DNA from: Lacimicrobium alkaliphilum
Lineage (GTDB): Bacteria; Pseudomonadota; Gammaproteobacteria; Enterobacterales; Alteromonadaceae
DNA: 64,000 nucleotides
NCBI RefSeq assembly: GCF_002591895.1
Contig: NZ_NISX01000002.1
Coordinates: forward strand, 62,001 to 126,000
Direction: 5' to 3'
Part shown: piece by piece, positions 45,740 through 55,522 of the stretch
How positions within the stretch are numbered: position 1 is the first letter of the stretch
Layout of the letters: each line of letters opens with the position of its first letter
Made by a program: the position numbers and the translations under genes
Notes under the pieces: generated by a model
Databases searched by the model: none
Told to the model about the DNA's origin: nothing
Seen by the model: only the letters and a program-made list of their open reading frames with translations

Positions 45740-46357
45740 CTAAGAGGCTCGTGGGATAATATGGCGAAAGGTAAGGTTAATGCGTTCATTCAGGGCTTTA
45801 CGGCTCTTCGGCACGGCGTGTTGCCAATATTGCTGGGTCGGGCCTGCCATAATCAGCAAACTACCATGGCCCAGCTCAATTCTGTATTTCTCACCGCTTT
45901 GTCGATGTCTGAAATCCATATTGCGGCTCTGGCCCAGGCTCACAGAAGCGATTACCGGGTTGCTGCCCAACTCTGGCTCATCGTCAGAATGCCAGCCCAT
46001 CCCATCAGCCCCGTTGCGATAGTAATTCGCCAGTACCGCATTAAATTTACTATTAGATTGTTGCTCGCAGGCGTGTTTTACATCAAGCAGAGCTTGCGTC
46101 CAGGGTATTGGGTGCATATCCAGCCCTGAGTATTTATAGCTGGCTTCCATGTCGCCATACCAGGCCTGCAAGCGGGGGATTTTAACCTCTCGCCCGTAAA
46201 TTCTGATACTATCCTGACGCCAGGCCAATGTGCCCTGTAAAACAGCCAACAGCGAATCTGCCTCGCTGGCGGGCAGAAAGTCTGCCACATAGGTCAGTTC
46301 GGCATCTGCCATATTGATGTCCTGCCGGGCGAAAAGACTATTTTGCACTGATTGCAT
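45740..46357 (-). CDS. AlkB-type 2-oxoglutarate/Fe(II) dioxygenase
   Basis: About 205 residues. The iron ligands are visible as H-S-D (His123, Asp125 from the chosen start) and W-Q-H-A-V-P-K (His180), with the 2-oxoglutarate-binding R-I-N-L-T-F-R near the C-terminus. R-L-Q-A-W-Y-G-D and Y-K-Y-S-G are typical of the ALKBH2-like branch that removes alkyl groups from bases in DNA or RNA. Three starts are possible (46375, 46357, 46312); I use 46357, which keeps the N-S-L-F segment that such proteins often have, though 46312 has the best AGGA. It is divergent from rlmG with almost no spacer. Confidence 0.88.
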   Translation of the reverse strand: MQSVQNSLFARQDINMADAELTYVADFLPASEADSLLAVLQGTLAWRQDSIRIYGREVKIPRLQAWYGDMEASYKYSGLDMHPIPWTQALLDVKHACEQQSNSKFNAVLANYYRNGADGMGWHSDDEPELGSNPVIASVSLGQSRNMDFRHRQSGEKYRIELGHGSLLIMAGPTQQYWQHAVPKSRKALNERINLTFRHIIPRAS

Positions 46358-46375
46358 TAATGGACCCGTACACAT

Positions 46376-47509
46376 ATGAATACCAGTCTGATCCTAACAG
46401 ATAAGACCCTTGAACTTTACCGCTATCCGGCGTCCTCCCAACACAAAAGCGAACAGGCCTGGGACGCTGCCGATGAGTATATTGTTGAACAATTTGCCGC
46501 ACAGAGCGGGCGTAACGCAAAGTCTTTGTGGATATTCAATGACGATTGCGGTGCTCTGTGTTGCGCATTGGCTGCACAAAATCCATGCTGGATGGGAGAC
46601 TCACTGGTATCTCAGCTGGCCTGTCAGCAAAATCTGAAAATCAATAAGCTCAATACCAATACGGTGAACTTCTTTGACAGCCTGACTCTGCCCGCCGAAT
46701 CTCCCGAGTGGGTGCTGATTAAGATTCCTAAAACACTGGCATTACTCGAGCATCAGCTTTGCCAGCTGCAATCAGTGGTCACTACGAATACCCGTATCAT
46801 CGCTGCTGGCAAAGTCACGCAGATCCACACTTCAACGCTGAGCTTATTCGAGAAGTATCTCGGGCCGGTCAGAACTTCTCTGGCGAAAAAGAAAGCGAGA
46901 CTGATATTTTGTCAGTCTCAAAGCAACAAAGGTCTGGTTTCACCCTACCCCACGTGTTGGAACCTGCCAGAGCACAACTGGCGCATACATAATCATGCCA
47001 ACGTGTTTGCCCGCCAGCAACTCGATATTGGCGCCCGTTTTATGCTTCAGCACCTGCCTGATGCACGAGGAAAATCAGTGATTGATCTTGGCTGCGGCAA
47101 TGGAATTCTGGGTATGGCAATGCTGGCTCAAAGAAATGCACAGAACACGTGTTTTGTGGATGAGTCTTTTATGGCGGTGGCCTCAGCCAGGCTTAATGTG
47201 CAATATAATATGGCTGACAAACTGCAGCGGTGTGAATTTGTTGTCAGTGACTGTCTGAGTGCATTCATTCCCCGCAAGGCAGACCTGATCCTCTGTAATC
47301 CGCCTTTTCATCAACAGCAGCGCATCACCGATCACATTGCCTGGCACATGTTTAAGCAGGCAAATGACTGTCTTCATACCGGTGGAGAACTGAGGATCAT
47401 CGGCAACCGTCATCTGGACTACCATCATAAGTTGAAACGTTTATTTGGCAGCTATCATCAGGTTGCAGCAAATAATAAATTCAGTATCTTATCAGCCATT
47501 AAAAAATAA
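46376..47509 (+). CDS. rlmG: 23S rRNA (guanine-1835-N2)-methyltransferase RlmG
   Basis: 377 residues. It is a two-domain enzyme of the RsmC/RlmG class: a degenerate N-terminal methyltransferase-like domain and a C-terminal catalytic domain with V-I-D-L-G-C-G-N-G-I-L-G (SAM site, about 238-249) and the N-P-P-F tetrapeptide (about 303) for base amines. L-E-L-Y-R-Y-P near the N-terminus is characteristic of RlmG. No good ribosome-binding site is seen. It is followed 23 bp later by the cyclophilin gene and may be co-transcribed with it. Confidence 0.9.
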   Translation: MNTSLILTDKTLELYRYPASSQHKSEQAWDAADEYIVEQFAAQSGRNAKSLWIFNDDCGALCCALAAQNPCWMGDSLVSQLACQQNLKINKLNTNTVNFFDSLTLPAESPEWVLIKIPKTLALLEHQLCQLQSVVTTNTRIIAAGKVTQIHTSTLSLFEKYLGPVRTSLAKKKARLIFCQSQSNKGLVSPYPTCWNLPEHNWRIHNHANVFARQQLDIGARFMLQHLPDARGKSVIDLGCGNGILGMAMLAQRNAQNTCFVDESFMAVASARLNVQYNMADKLQRCEFVVSDCLSAFIPRKADLILCNPPFHQQQRITDHIAWHMFKQANDCLHTGGELRIIGNRHLDYHHKLKRLFGSYHQVAANNKFSILSAIKK

Positions 47510-47532
47510 CCCGTAACTAAAAAGGAAACCTT

Positions 47533-48126
47533 ATGAGAGTCTGGGTTGCAATTTTTATGACACTGGCGTCCCTGTCTGTGGCAGCCAAGAATGAAGGGGC
47601 TAAAATTCAGCCTGACAACCTGTTTCCGAAAGTCAGACTGGAAACCAGCATGGGTGAGATTGTGGTGGAGCTGGATCGCATCAAAGCGCCAATCACCAGT
47701 AACAACTTCTTGCTCTATGTGTCAAAGCGCAGCTATGAAGACACCATTTTTCACAGAGTCATAGAGGACTTTGTGGTTCAGGGCGGCGGCTATGACACAG
47801 AATTCAACAGTAAACCCACTATCAGAACCATATTTAACGAGTCCGGCAACGGCAACAAAAACGAACTCTACACCCTGGCCATGGCCAGAGAGAATGATCC
47901 CCACTCTGCAGGAAGACAGTTTTTCTTCAATATGAACGACAATGAAAGCTTAGATCCCGGCAGAAAATGGGGCTATGCCGTATTTGGCAGGGTTACCGAG
48001 GGTATGGAGGTTTTGGATAAGATTGCCGCCGTTGAAACTCAGGTGGATCCGACTTTTGGCTGGCCCAATGTGCCGGTTGAACCTGTCATATTGAAAAAAG
48101 CCACGATATTGCCACCGCAATTCTGA
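47533..48126 (+). CDS. ppiA: Periplasmic cyclophilin-type peptidyl-prolyl isomerase
   Basis: A 197-residue cyclophilin with a signal peptide (about 1-18, ending V-A-A). The catalytic segment F-H-R-V-I-E-D-F-V-V-Q-G-G-G holds the key Arg, and S-A-G-R-Q-F-F-F-N-M and W-G-Y-A-V-F-G-R-V-T-E-G-M follow as in PpiA/PpiB. It should help periplasmic proteins fold by turning prolyl bonds. AGGAAA precedes the ATG. The symbol is by function; no synteny supports strict orthology to ppiA. Confidence 0.88.
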   Translation: MRVWVAIFMTLASLSVAAKNEGAKIQPDNLFPKVRLETSMGEIVVELDRIKAPITSNNFLLYVSKRSYEDTIFHRVIEDFVVQGGGYDTEFNSKPTIRTIFNESGNGNKNELYTLAMARENDPHSAGRQFFFNMNDNESLDPGRKWGYAVFGRVTEGMEVLDKIAAVETQVDPTFGWPNVPVEPVILKKATILPPQF

Positions 48127-48160
48127 ACTGGCTGATATTCCGGAAAAATATAATATTTAT

Positions 48161-48249
48161 CACCACAGAGGCACAGAGAACACAGAGAAATGCAGGGCCC
48201 ATGCCTTGTGCCTTAAAACCTCTGTGCCCTCCGTGCCTCTGTGGTTAAA
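48161..48249. repeat. CRCAGAG-type intergenic inverted repeat (copy 4)
   Basis: The left arm CACCACAGAGGCACAGAG..CACAGAG and the right arm CTCTGTGCCCTCCGTGCCTCTGTGGTTAA form a long imperfect hairpin around GCAGGGCCCATGCC. It lies between the converging cyclophilin and djlA genes and could act as a shared transcript end. Confidence 0.8.
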
Positions 48250-48362
48250 TTTTTCACCCTTTTACTACGGCCTATCCCTGTCCTGCGCCCTGCGGGCCGC
48301 CATTAAACTACTGGCGTTAAAAATCGCTCCAGGCGTTGTTTTCGTATGGTTGGTGCTAAACC

Positions 48363-49211
48363 TCAGCCTTCCCGTTTTTTCTTAATTAGCTCATAAGCAG
48401 CCTGAATATCCTGTGCCTTGGTTTTAGCCAGTTCCAGTGCCTGCTTAGGCAAACCCTTGGAAACCAGCTTATCAGGGTGATTTTCACTCATCAGCTTACG
48501 ATAAGCTTTTTTGATCTTCGCCATATCGTCACTTTTGTTCACCCCAAGTATTTGATAGGCATCATTCAGGCTCTGTGCATCGGAGTAGGTACTGCGCCCT
48601 CTGGGTCCGCCACTGCTGGTGCGTCGCTGGTGACTACGGGTACGAAAGCGCAGTTCTGCTTCATACACTGACAGTAAGTACAGTAGTTCGTGCTGACGAA
48701 ATCCCAGATAACTTGCAGCATTTTCCAGAACTTTCTGTTCGGCCTTATCCAGCCCCCCGTCGGCATACGCTGCCTGAATCAGAATCTCCAGAAACACCTG
48801 TAAAATATCCCTGCGGCCATGGCAGGACTGATGAAATTCCTGCAATGTCTGCTTCAGAGGAAAGTCAGCAGCTTTACCCTCTCTGAAAGCTTGTTGCGCC
48901 TCACTGCGGGTTTCACCTGTGAGCCCCATCTGGTCCATCAATGCGGTGGCCATCTTAATCTCATCAGTGGTCACCTGACCATTGGCTTTAGCAACATGCC
49001 CCATGCAGGAAAACAGAGCATGGAAGAAAACAGCCTGGCGATTCAAATCATCGGCTTTCCCGAAAAACCGCCCAAACCCGCCCATTTGGTTAAAATCCTG
49101 ACTGTATCCCCGATCAAATAAATGTCCGACGATAAAACCAAGAATAGCTCCGGGAATGCGACCAAACATAAAACCAAAGAAAGTACCGAGCACCTTTCCC
49201 CAAATTGGCAT
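48363..49211 (-). CDS. djlA: DnaJ-like membrane co-chaperone DjlA
   Basis: About 282 residues from the ATG at 49211 (AAGGA upstream); an earlier in-frame ATG adds residues unlike the family. The N-terminal glycine-rich membrane helix (W-G-K-V-L-G-T-F-F-G-F-M-F-G-R-I-P-G) is followed by a TerB-like helical domain and a C-terminal J domain with the D-N-A-K-contact motif H-P-D. It stimulates DnaK at the membrane. Its divergent position to lptD is the same as in enterobacteria. Confidence 0.93.
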   Translation of the reverse strand: MPIWGKVLGTFFGFMFGRIPGAILGFIVGHLFDRGYSQDFNQMGGFGRFFGKADDLNRQAVFFHALFSCMGHVAKANGQVTTDEIKMATALMDQMGLTGETRSEAQQAFREGKAADFPLKQTLQEFHQSCHGRRDILQVFLEILIQAAYADGGLDKAEQKVLENAASYLGFRQHELLYLLSVYEAELRFRTRSHQRRTSSGGPRGRSTYSDAQSLNDAYQILGVNKSDDMAKIKKAYRKLMSENHPDKLVSKGLPKQALELAKTKAQDIQAAYELIKKKREG

Positions 49212-49752
49212 ATAAATATTCCTTAACGATAAGATTGAGCGCAAACCTTCAACGAGTTGCCACGGCTAATATACCCAAACAGCGCTTTTGAAGCCAACGC
49301 CTCTGACAACGCGTTTTTTCTCTGAACGCCAGATTGACAAACCTGTGCCGCCTCAAAAGATAACTTCAAAAGCACCATCTACTCTCAGATTTCATCACCT
49401 CTGAAGACAGCCTATGACCAGCCTTGCCTGGCGATAAAACCTGACATTGAAAATGTACTGTAATGCCTGGGCGGGCTGTGGATTATACCGGGAGCGATGG
49501 TATAAATTCCACTGACCATCGCCTCATATAAGTGTCTCAACGCAAGTGTTTTCATGTCCGTTATAAATTCGCTTTTTAACGCCGTTAAGATGCTCTTCCG
49601 TCTGAACAAAAAACATCAGAATAGTCTTCAATCACGACTTAATTACAAAGGAATAATGGTGCTCCTGGGTATAGTACTGGTAAAACAGACTGAAACCCTT
49701 AAAATTGCCTTTTTTGCCCGTGACCGGTTTATTGAGCATCATCCGCGCCTTT
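49212..49752. other. djlA-lptD divergent spacer
   Basis: 540 bp without a convincing gene. It contains an 8-bp inverted repeat GCGATGGT (49494-49501) / ACCATCGC (49515-49522) with a 13-nt loop. Promoters for djlA and lptD must lie here. I could not find a good sigma-E type sequence. Confidence 0.4.
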
Positions 49753-51966
49753 ATGAAAATATCCCGAATTACACTATTGCCTTTGGGGCTGTTCTGCACT
49801 GTTGTCTGGGCTCAGCCGCCTTTATGTCTGGCACCTCCGACACTGCCATTAAGCAGTCAGAGTCTGCCGGGTGATAGTGACATAAGAGTAAAAGCCAGAA
49901 ATGCGCAGATACAACAGGACAAACTTGCCCAATTCAGTGGCAGAGTGGAAATACAAAGCAAACAGGGCATTATCCAGGCTCAGCAGGCCCTGATTGATAA
50001 AACGGCCAGACAGCTCAAAGCCAGTGGCGATATCGCCTTTACTGATAACCAGATTCATATCACCAGTGACAATATGGGTCTGGATTTGGCTTCAGGAAGC
50101 TTATCACTGGAAAATACTGAATATCAGATGCTCGGGTTTGTCGGACGGGGGCAGGCGCAACATATTGATATCAGTAATCAGACCGGGATCAATCTCGAGG
50201 GCGTCAGTTTCACTACCTGTCCTGTTGGTCACGAAGACTGGTTAATTAAAGCCAGCAGCATTACGTTAGGGCCTGGGGAGATTTGGGGTGAAGCCAGAAA
50301 TACCCGTTTCTACCTGGCTGGCGTTCCTGTGCTGTATCTTCCTTATTTCAGCTTTCCCGTTTCTGAGCAGCGTCAGACCGGTCTTCTGTTTCCGACCCTG
50401 TCGAGTTCCGACAGAATAGGCGTGTCTTATGAACAACCCTACTACTGGAATATAGCTCCCAATTATGACGCCACTGTGTCTCCCAGATTGATGTCTGACC
50501 GGGGGCTGCAGCTGAAGACCGAATTCAGATATCTGACTGAGTCTCACAATGGCCAGCTTGATCTCGAGTACCTGCACGATGACCGTCGCAGCGATCTCGA
50601 TGAGGCACGTTATTTTTATCGGTTTGTGCATCAGGGGGAGTTATCGGAAAACTGGCAGGTAAGTGCAGAAATAAACGGCCTTAGTGACGATAATTACATT
50701 GTTGATCTGGGCTCAGATTTCTACAACAGAGCCGATACACACCTAAATCAGAATCTGCAACTGTGGTATTTCTCAGATAATCTGAATTTTTCCGCACAGA
50801 TAAAAGATTTTGAAATCATTGGCAATCACCCTAATAGCTACCGCGCCATTCCGGAACTCAAACTGGATTATCATCAGGATCTGACATCTCTGCTCGAGTT
50901 CAGACTTAACTCCGAACTGGCTCATTTCGAGAATGGCGAGCAGGACAGTCCATCGGCAACCCGTCTTCATCTGGCACCAACAGTAAGCCTGCCGCTGCAT
51001 AATAGCTGGGGTGAATTTGTAGCAGAGGGAACATTACTGCAGACATTCTACCGTCAATCACTGCCCCAGGGCTCTAACCTGAAAGAGTCTGTGAGCCGCA
51101 CCCTGGGCCAGGGCCGGATCTACGGAGCGGTAAACTTTGAGCGACAAATCGAACTTTTTGGCGATCAGATGACTCAGACACTGGAACCCAAAATGCAGTA
51201 TCTGTATACCAGCTATGAAGATCAGCAGCAGATCGGACGCTACGATACCAGCAGGTTGCTGAATGATTATATCGGCTTGTTCCGAGGCCAGGAGTTTACC
51301 GGGCTGGATCGTATCAGCGATTCCAACCAACTGACTCTGGGTTTAACCACCCGTTTGCTGGATGACAATGACACAGAGCAATTGCGTCTTAGTCTGGGGC
51401 AGATATTCTATTTTGGTGATACAAGGCTCAGCGATAACAATCGGCAAGAAGACAGGTCGGCTCTGGCAGCCGAACTTGATTGGCGCATCAGTTCCAAGTG
51501 GTTTGTTCGCTCACAAATCCAGTTGTCGTCAGTAAACCAACGGGTTGAGCGAAGCAATATTTCATTGGATTACAAGCTGGCCGACAATAAACTGATTCAG
51601 TTAAATCACCGCTATGTGAGGGATATCGCTGGCAACGAGATTGATCAGGTGGGTGTGACAGCAAGCTGGCCATTACACCAGAACTGGCACTGGGTTGGTC
51701 GCTGGTACAAGGATTTATCAACCCACAGAACGATCGAAAGCTTTACCGGCATACAATACCAGTCCTGCTGCTGGGCACTGCAATTTGTGGCACAGCGCTA
51801 TCTGAGCAACAGATTCGATGCCCTCGGTGAACAGAGTAACGACGAGTTCGAATCAGGTATTGCATTACAATTTGTGTTTAAAGGATTTGGCGGAAAAGAT
51901 TCGGCCAGATCGTTACTAAATGAAGGGTTGTTCGGATATCGGCACCCCTATTTCTTGAATAATTGA
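49753..51966 (+). CDS. lptD: LPS-assembly outer membrane protein LptD
   Basis: About 737 residues from the ATG at 49753, chosen because a signal peptide (to V-V-W-A) follows directly. Residues about 40-180 form the periplasmic beta-jellyroll (OstA domain: V-K-A-R-N-A-Q-I-Q, F-S-G-R-V-E-I, N-Q-I-H-I-T-S-D). The rest is the large barrel with P-V-L-Y-L-P-Y-F-S-F-P and the late S-C-C-W-A-L-Q-F. LptD with LptE inserts LPS into the outer leaflet. The paired Cys needed for its disulfides are present (T-C-P-V-G-H and Q-S-C-C). First gene of lptD-surA-pdxA-rsmA-apaG-apaH. Confidence 0.95.
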   Translation: MKISRITLLPLGLFCTVVWAQPPLCLAPPTLPLSSQSLPGDSDIRVKARNAQIQQDKLAQFSGRVEIQSKQGIIQAQQALIDKTARQLKASGDIAFTDNQIHITSDNMGLDLASGSLSLENTEYQMLGFVGRGQAQHIDISNQTGINLEGVSFTTCPVGHEDWLIKASSITLGPGEIWGEARNTRFYLAGVPVLYLPYFSFPVSEQRQTGLLFPTLSSSDRIGVSYEQPYYWNIAPNYDATVSPRLMSDRGLQLKTEFRYLTESHNGQLDLEYLHDDRRSDLDEARYFYRFVHQGELSENWQVSAEINGLSDDNYIVDLGSDFYNRADTHLNQNLQLWYFSDNLNFSAQIKDFEIIGNHPNSYRAIPELKLDYHQDLTSLLEFRLNSELAHFENGEQDSPSATRLHLAPTVSLPLHNSWGEFVAEGTLLQTFYRQSLPQGSNLKESVSRTLGQGRIYGAVNFERQIELFGDQMTQTLEPKMQYLYTSYEDQQQIGRYDTSRLLNDYIGLFRGQEFTGLDRISDSNQLTLGLTTRLLDDNDTEQLRLSLGQIFYFGDTRLSDNNRQEDRSALAAELDWRISSKWFVRSQIQLSSVNQRVERSNISLDYKLADNKLIQLNHRYVRDIAGNEIDQVGVTASWPLHQNWHWVGRWYKDLSTHRTIESFTGIQYQSCCWALQFVAQRYLSNRFDALGEQSNDEFESGIALQFVFKGFGGKDSARSLLNEGLFGYRHPYFLNN

Positions 51967-52060
51967 TATGATCAGTCTGATCGTCAGCAAGTTTCTCCTT
52001 GACCACAGCGCAAAAGTGGGCAAGCTGGGCGGCGATCAAGATCGGGAAAATTACCAACCA

Positions 52061-53350
52061 ATGAAGTCAAATATGAAATTAAACCCAGTACTATGCTTTT
52101 TGCTTTTTTTCTCGGCTGCCGTAAGCAGTCAACCTCAGGAGTTGGATCGCGTAGCGGTCATTGTCGATCAGGGCGTGGTGCTGGAGAGCGAAATCCAGGA
52201 ACTGGTTCAGTCTGTCAAACGTAACGCTATTGCCTCCGGACAGGACTTACCTTCTGATCAGGCCGTTCGTACGCAGGCCACAGAACGTCTTATACTGACC
52301 AGCCTGCAAATGCAGATGGCCGAACGTATGGGGATTCAGGTCAGCGACCCGCAACTTGAACAGACGATCGCCAGTATTGCTGAAAGTGAAGGTGCTACCG
52401 TTGAGCAGCTCAGAGCCAGTCTCGCTGCTGAAGGTGTCAGCTACGACAGCTATCGTGAAGAAGTTCGCCGCGAACTGATCACCGGAGAAGTGCGCAGGGC
52501 CAATGTTCGTCGCCGTGTTTATATCACACCTCAGGAAGTAGAAAGCCTGGTAAGGCTGATGCAGCAACAAGGTTTGCAGCAAGCTGAGTACCGTCTGGGG
52601 CATATTCTTATCGGTTTTCCCCCCGAGCCCACAGAAGAAGATATCGACAGCGCCAGAGACCGGGCCAATAAAGTTCTGGAACTACTCAATAATGGATCTG
52701 ACTTTGCCAAGATTGCCATTGCTTCATCATCCGGAGCCAAAGCCCTTGAAGGGGGTGACATGGGGTGGATGAATATTAATGCCATGCCCACGTTGTTTGC
52801 CGAAGCCGTACAAGACAAAAAGAAAGGTGAATTAATTGGTCCTATTCGCAGTGGGGCAGGTTTTCACATTCTTAAAGTTAGTGATCTGAAGGGCATGGAA
52901 CAGGTAGAGGTTGAAGAAGTTAACTCCCGCCATATTCTGATTAAACCCACCGTCATTCTCAGCGAAGAACGGGCACAACAGATGCTGGAAGAATTCAGAG
53001 AACAGATTCTTGCCGGAGAGGCTGATTTTGCTGAACTGGCCAAAGAGCATTCTGCGGATCCCGGCTCGGCACTTAAAGGCGGCGAACTTGGCTGGTCGGA
53101 CCCAAGTGCCTATGTACCCGCTTTTAAAGAGGCGCTGGAAAAGCTGGAAAAAGACCAGATTAGTCAACCTTTCCGCTCCTCCCATGGCTGGCATATTGTC
53201 CAGTTACTGGACAGAAGAGTCGGCGATGTCACAGATAAAGTGCAGCAAGAGAAGGCGTCTCGTCTGCTGTTCAATCGTAAGTTCGCTGAAGAAACTGACA
53301 ACTGGTTGCGGGAAATGCGTGACAGCGCCTATATCGAAGTACTGGAGTAG
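52061..53350 (+). CDS. surA: Periplasmic chaperone and prolyl isomerase SurA
   Basis: About 429 residues from the ATG at 52061 (an ATG at 52073 is also possible); the upstream extension is unlike a signal peptide. After the signal sequence come an N-terminal chaperone domain ([18 protein letters not shown]) and two parvulin domains ([13 protein letters not shown] and S-R-H-I-L-I..G-E-L-G-W-S). SurA carries outer-membrane proteins, including LptD, to the BAM complex. Position after lptD is conserved. Confidence 0.95.
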   Translation: MKSNMKLNPVLCFLLFFSAAVSSQPQELDRVAVIVDQGVVLESEIQELVQSVKRNAIASGQDLPSDQAVRTQATERLILTSLQMQMAERMGIQVSDPQLEQTIASIAESEGATVEQLRASLAAEGVSYDSYREEVRRELITGEVRRANVRRRVYITPQEVESLVRLMQQQGLQQAEYRLGHILIGFPPEPTEEDIDSARDRANKVLELLNNGSDFAKIAIASSSGAKALEGGDMGWMNINAMPTLFAEAVQDKKKGELIGPIRSGAGFHILKVSDLKGMEQVEVEEVNSRHILIKPTVILSEERAQQMLEEFREQILAGEADFAELAKEHSADPGSALKGGELGWSDPSAYVPAFKEALEKLEKDQISQPFRSSHGWHIVQLLDRRVGDVTDKVQQEKASRLLFNRKFAEETDNWLREMRDSAYIEVLE

Positions 53351-53354
53351 GCAC

Positions 53355-54344
53355 TTGAGTGATCGTCCTTTACGTATCGCTGTTACACCGGGAGAGCCTG
53401 CGGGTATTGGGCCGGATTTAATCATTGCGTTACTGCAACAGCAATGGGACGCACAACTGGTGTTATTTGCCAGTCGGGATATGCTATTGCAAAGGGCCGC
53501 AGAACTGAAGTTGCCGCTGACACTGCACCCATATAATGAAGCCCGACAAGAGCTGCATCAGCCAGGCCAGGCGTTTATTCAGGACATACCTGTAGCCACC
53601 AGGGTAGAAGCCGGAATACTGGATTCCACTAACGGCCAGTACGTGGTGGAAACCCTGCGCCAGGCCAGTAGCAAAAACCTTAGTGGCGAATTCGATGCGG
53701 TGGTCACCGGACCGGTACACAAGGGCATTATAAATCAGGCAGGTATTTCTTTTAGTGGTCACACAGAATATTTCGCTCATCAGGCCAATATTGCCGATGT
53801 GGTAATGATGCTTGCCACACAAGGATTACGGGTAGTACTGGCCACCACGCATATTCCATTGGCTTATGTATCGAAAGCCATTACCGAGGATCGCCTGCAC
53901 AAAGTCATTCGTATTGTGCATGAAGATCTCAAAGACAAATTTAATATTCCCCGGCCCAGGATCTTTGTGTGTGGATTAAACCCTCATGCGGGTGAAGGGG
54001 GGCATCTGGGTACTGAGGAATTGGATGTGATTATTCCCGCTCTGGAAAAACTCAGAGCCGAGGGGCTGGATCTGACAGGCCCTTTGCCTGCCGATACCAT
54101 TTTCCAGCCTAAATATCTTGAACAAGCCGACGCAGTGCTTGCCATGTACCATGATCAGGGGCTGCCAGTACTCAAATACAAAGGCTTTGGCGCCGCCGTA
54201 AATATCACCCTGGGCCTGCCTTTTATCCGAACCTCAGTCGATCATGGTACAGCACTTGATCTGGCAGGCAGCGGTAAAGCCGACACCGGCAGTTTTCGGC
54301 TGGCCCTGCAAAAAGCCATCGAAATGGCCGGAGCACAACAATGA
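53355..54344 (+). CDS. pdxA: 4-hydroxythreonine-4-phosphate dehydrogenase PdxA
   Basis: 329 residues when begun at the TTG at 53355, equal to E. coli PdxA; GGAG of the surA end lies about nine bases upstream. The open frame extends far upstream, but that part only mirrors surA. It shows [26 protein letters not shown] and Y-H-D-Q-G, which contain the metal-binding His residues. It makes the vitamin B6 precursor. It overlaps rsmA by four bases. Confidence 0.94.
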   Translation: MSDRPLRIAVTPGEPAGIGPDLIIALLQQQWDAQLVLFASRDMLLQRAAELKLPLTLHPYNEARQELHQPGQAFIQDIPVATRVEAGILDSTNGQYVVETLRQASSKNLSGEFDAVVTGPVHKGIINQAGISFSGHTEYFAHQANIADVVMMLATQGLRVVLATTHIPLAYVSKAITEDRLHKVIRIVHEDLKDKFNIPRPRIFVCGLNPHAGEGGHLGTEELDVIIPALEKLRAEGLDLTGPLPADTIFQPKYLEQADAVLAMYHDQGLPVLKYKGFGAAVNITLGLPFIRTSVDHGTALDLAGSGKADTGSFRLALQKAIEMAGAQQ

Positions 54345-55147
54345 GCAAGCAACACCAGGGACATACCGCCAGAAAACGCTTTGGCCAGAACTTTCTCCAT
54401 GACCCTTATGTGATCTCGTCCATCGTTGATGCCATTAATCCCCAGCCTGGTGAAAACATGGTGGAAATCGGGCCCGGCCTCGGAGCCCTGACAGAGCCTG
54501 TTTGTGACCACATTGACAAACTCACAGTAGTGGAGCTGGATCGGGACCTGGCCGCGCGGCTTCGCAGCCACCCTTTTATTGCTGCTAAGCTGAACATTGT
54601 CGAAGCCGATGCGATGAAATTTGATTTTTCCTCACTGGTTGACACAGTAAAGCCGCTGAGGGTGTTTGGAAACCTTCCCTATAATATTTCCACTCCGCTA
54701 TTGTTTCACCTGTTCAGCTTTGCACAGCACATCAGTGACATGCATTTTATGCTACAAAAAGAAGTGGTAAAACGCATGGCTGCAGCACCTGGCAATAAAG
54801 ACTATGGACGATTGTCTGTGATGACCCAGTACCATTGTAAGGTGTTACCTGTACTTGAGGTGCCCCCTGGCGCATTTAAACCAGCGCCTAAGGTAGATTC
54901 CGCCGTAGTCAGGCTTCTGCCCTACTCTGATAAACCGGTGAAAGTTATCAGTGCTCAGCGGCTGAATCAGGTTTGCGCGCAGGCCTTCAATCAACGCCGC
55001 AAAACCATACGCAACAGCCTGAAAACCCTGCTCAGCGAAAAGCAAATTGTTGACCTTGGCTTGAATCCTGATGCCAGAGCAGAGACACTCTCTCTGGGTG
55101 ATTTCGCCGCATTGGCGGATCTGGTTGAGAACACCATTGGAGGCTGA
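54341..55147 (+). CDS. rsmA: 16S rRNA dimethyladenosine transferase RsmA (KsgA)
   Basis: 268 residues. It dimethylates A1518 and A1519 of 16S rRNA. Signature parts are R-K-R-F-G-Q-N-F-L, the SAM site [11 protein letters not shown] and the catalytic [18 protein letters not shown] near the C-terminus is typical. GGAG precedes the ATG, which overlaps the end of pdxA (ATGA). Confidence 0.96.
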   Translation: MSKQHQGHTARKRFGQNFLHDPYVISSIVDAINPQPGENMVEIGPGLGALTEPVCDHIDKLTVVELDRDLAARLRSHPFIAAKLNIVEADAMKFDFSSLVDTVKPLRVFGNLPYNISTPLLFHLFSFAQHISDMHFMLQKEVVKRMAAAPGNKDYGRLSVMTQYHCKVLPVLEVPPGAFKPAPKVDSAVVRLLPYSDKPVKVISAQRLNQVCAQAFNQRRKTIRNSLKTLLSEKQIVDLGLNPDARAETLSLGDFAALADLVENTIGG

Positions 55148-55150
55148 CAA

Positions 55151-55522
55151 ATGAGTGAAGCGATACGCATTCAGGTAACATGTCAGTATCTTGCTGAGAG
55201 CTCTCACCCTGCCCAGCAAAAATACGCCTTTGCCTACCATGTCCGTATTGAAAACACTGGCCATGAAGCGGTGCAGTTGATGAATCGCTATTGGTTGATC
55301 ACCGATGCAGATGGTAAAAAAACTGAAGTGCGCGGAGCGGGGGTCGTAGGCAAGCAACCCGTTATTCCACCGGATGAATGTTATGAGTACAGCAGCGGTG
55401 CACTTTTAGACACACCGGTAGGCAGCATGCAGGGTTACTATGAAATGAAAAAAGCAGATGGCAGTACTTTTCAGGCCCCAATTCCGGTTTTCAGTCTCGT
55501 CGTCCCCCATCTGATCAACTGA
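55151..55522 (+). CDS. apaG: ApaG/Co2+-Mg2+ efflux-like protein
   Basis: 123 residues forming one beta-sandwich ApaG domain (I-E-N-T-G-H-E-A-V-Q-L-M-N-R-Y-W, G-A-G-V-V-G-K-Q-P-V-I-P-P, Y-Y-E-M-K-K-A-D-G). Its biochemical role is not settled; it is linked to metal tolerance and nucleotides. GGAGG precedes the ATG. Its stop shares one base with the apaH start. Confidence 0.95.
   Translation: MSEAIRIQVTCQYLAESSHPAQQKYAFAYHVRIENTGHEAVQLMNRYWLITDADGKKTEVRGAGVVGKQPVIPPDECYEYSSGALLDTPVGSMQGYYEMKKADGSTFQAPIPVFSLVVPHLIN

Noticed and set aside
49554-49874. 106-codon frame in the djlA-lptD spacer, plus strand
   Set aside because: It runs into the lptD start in another frame, has no ribosome-binding site, and its second half is only the lptD signal-peptide region read out of frame.
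53010-53354. Upstream part of the long pdxA frame
   Set aside because: It overlaps surA in another frame and is basic and low in protein character. The PdxA sequence proper starts at the TTG at 53355 and then has the family length.
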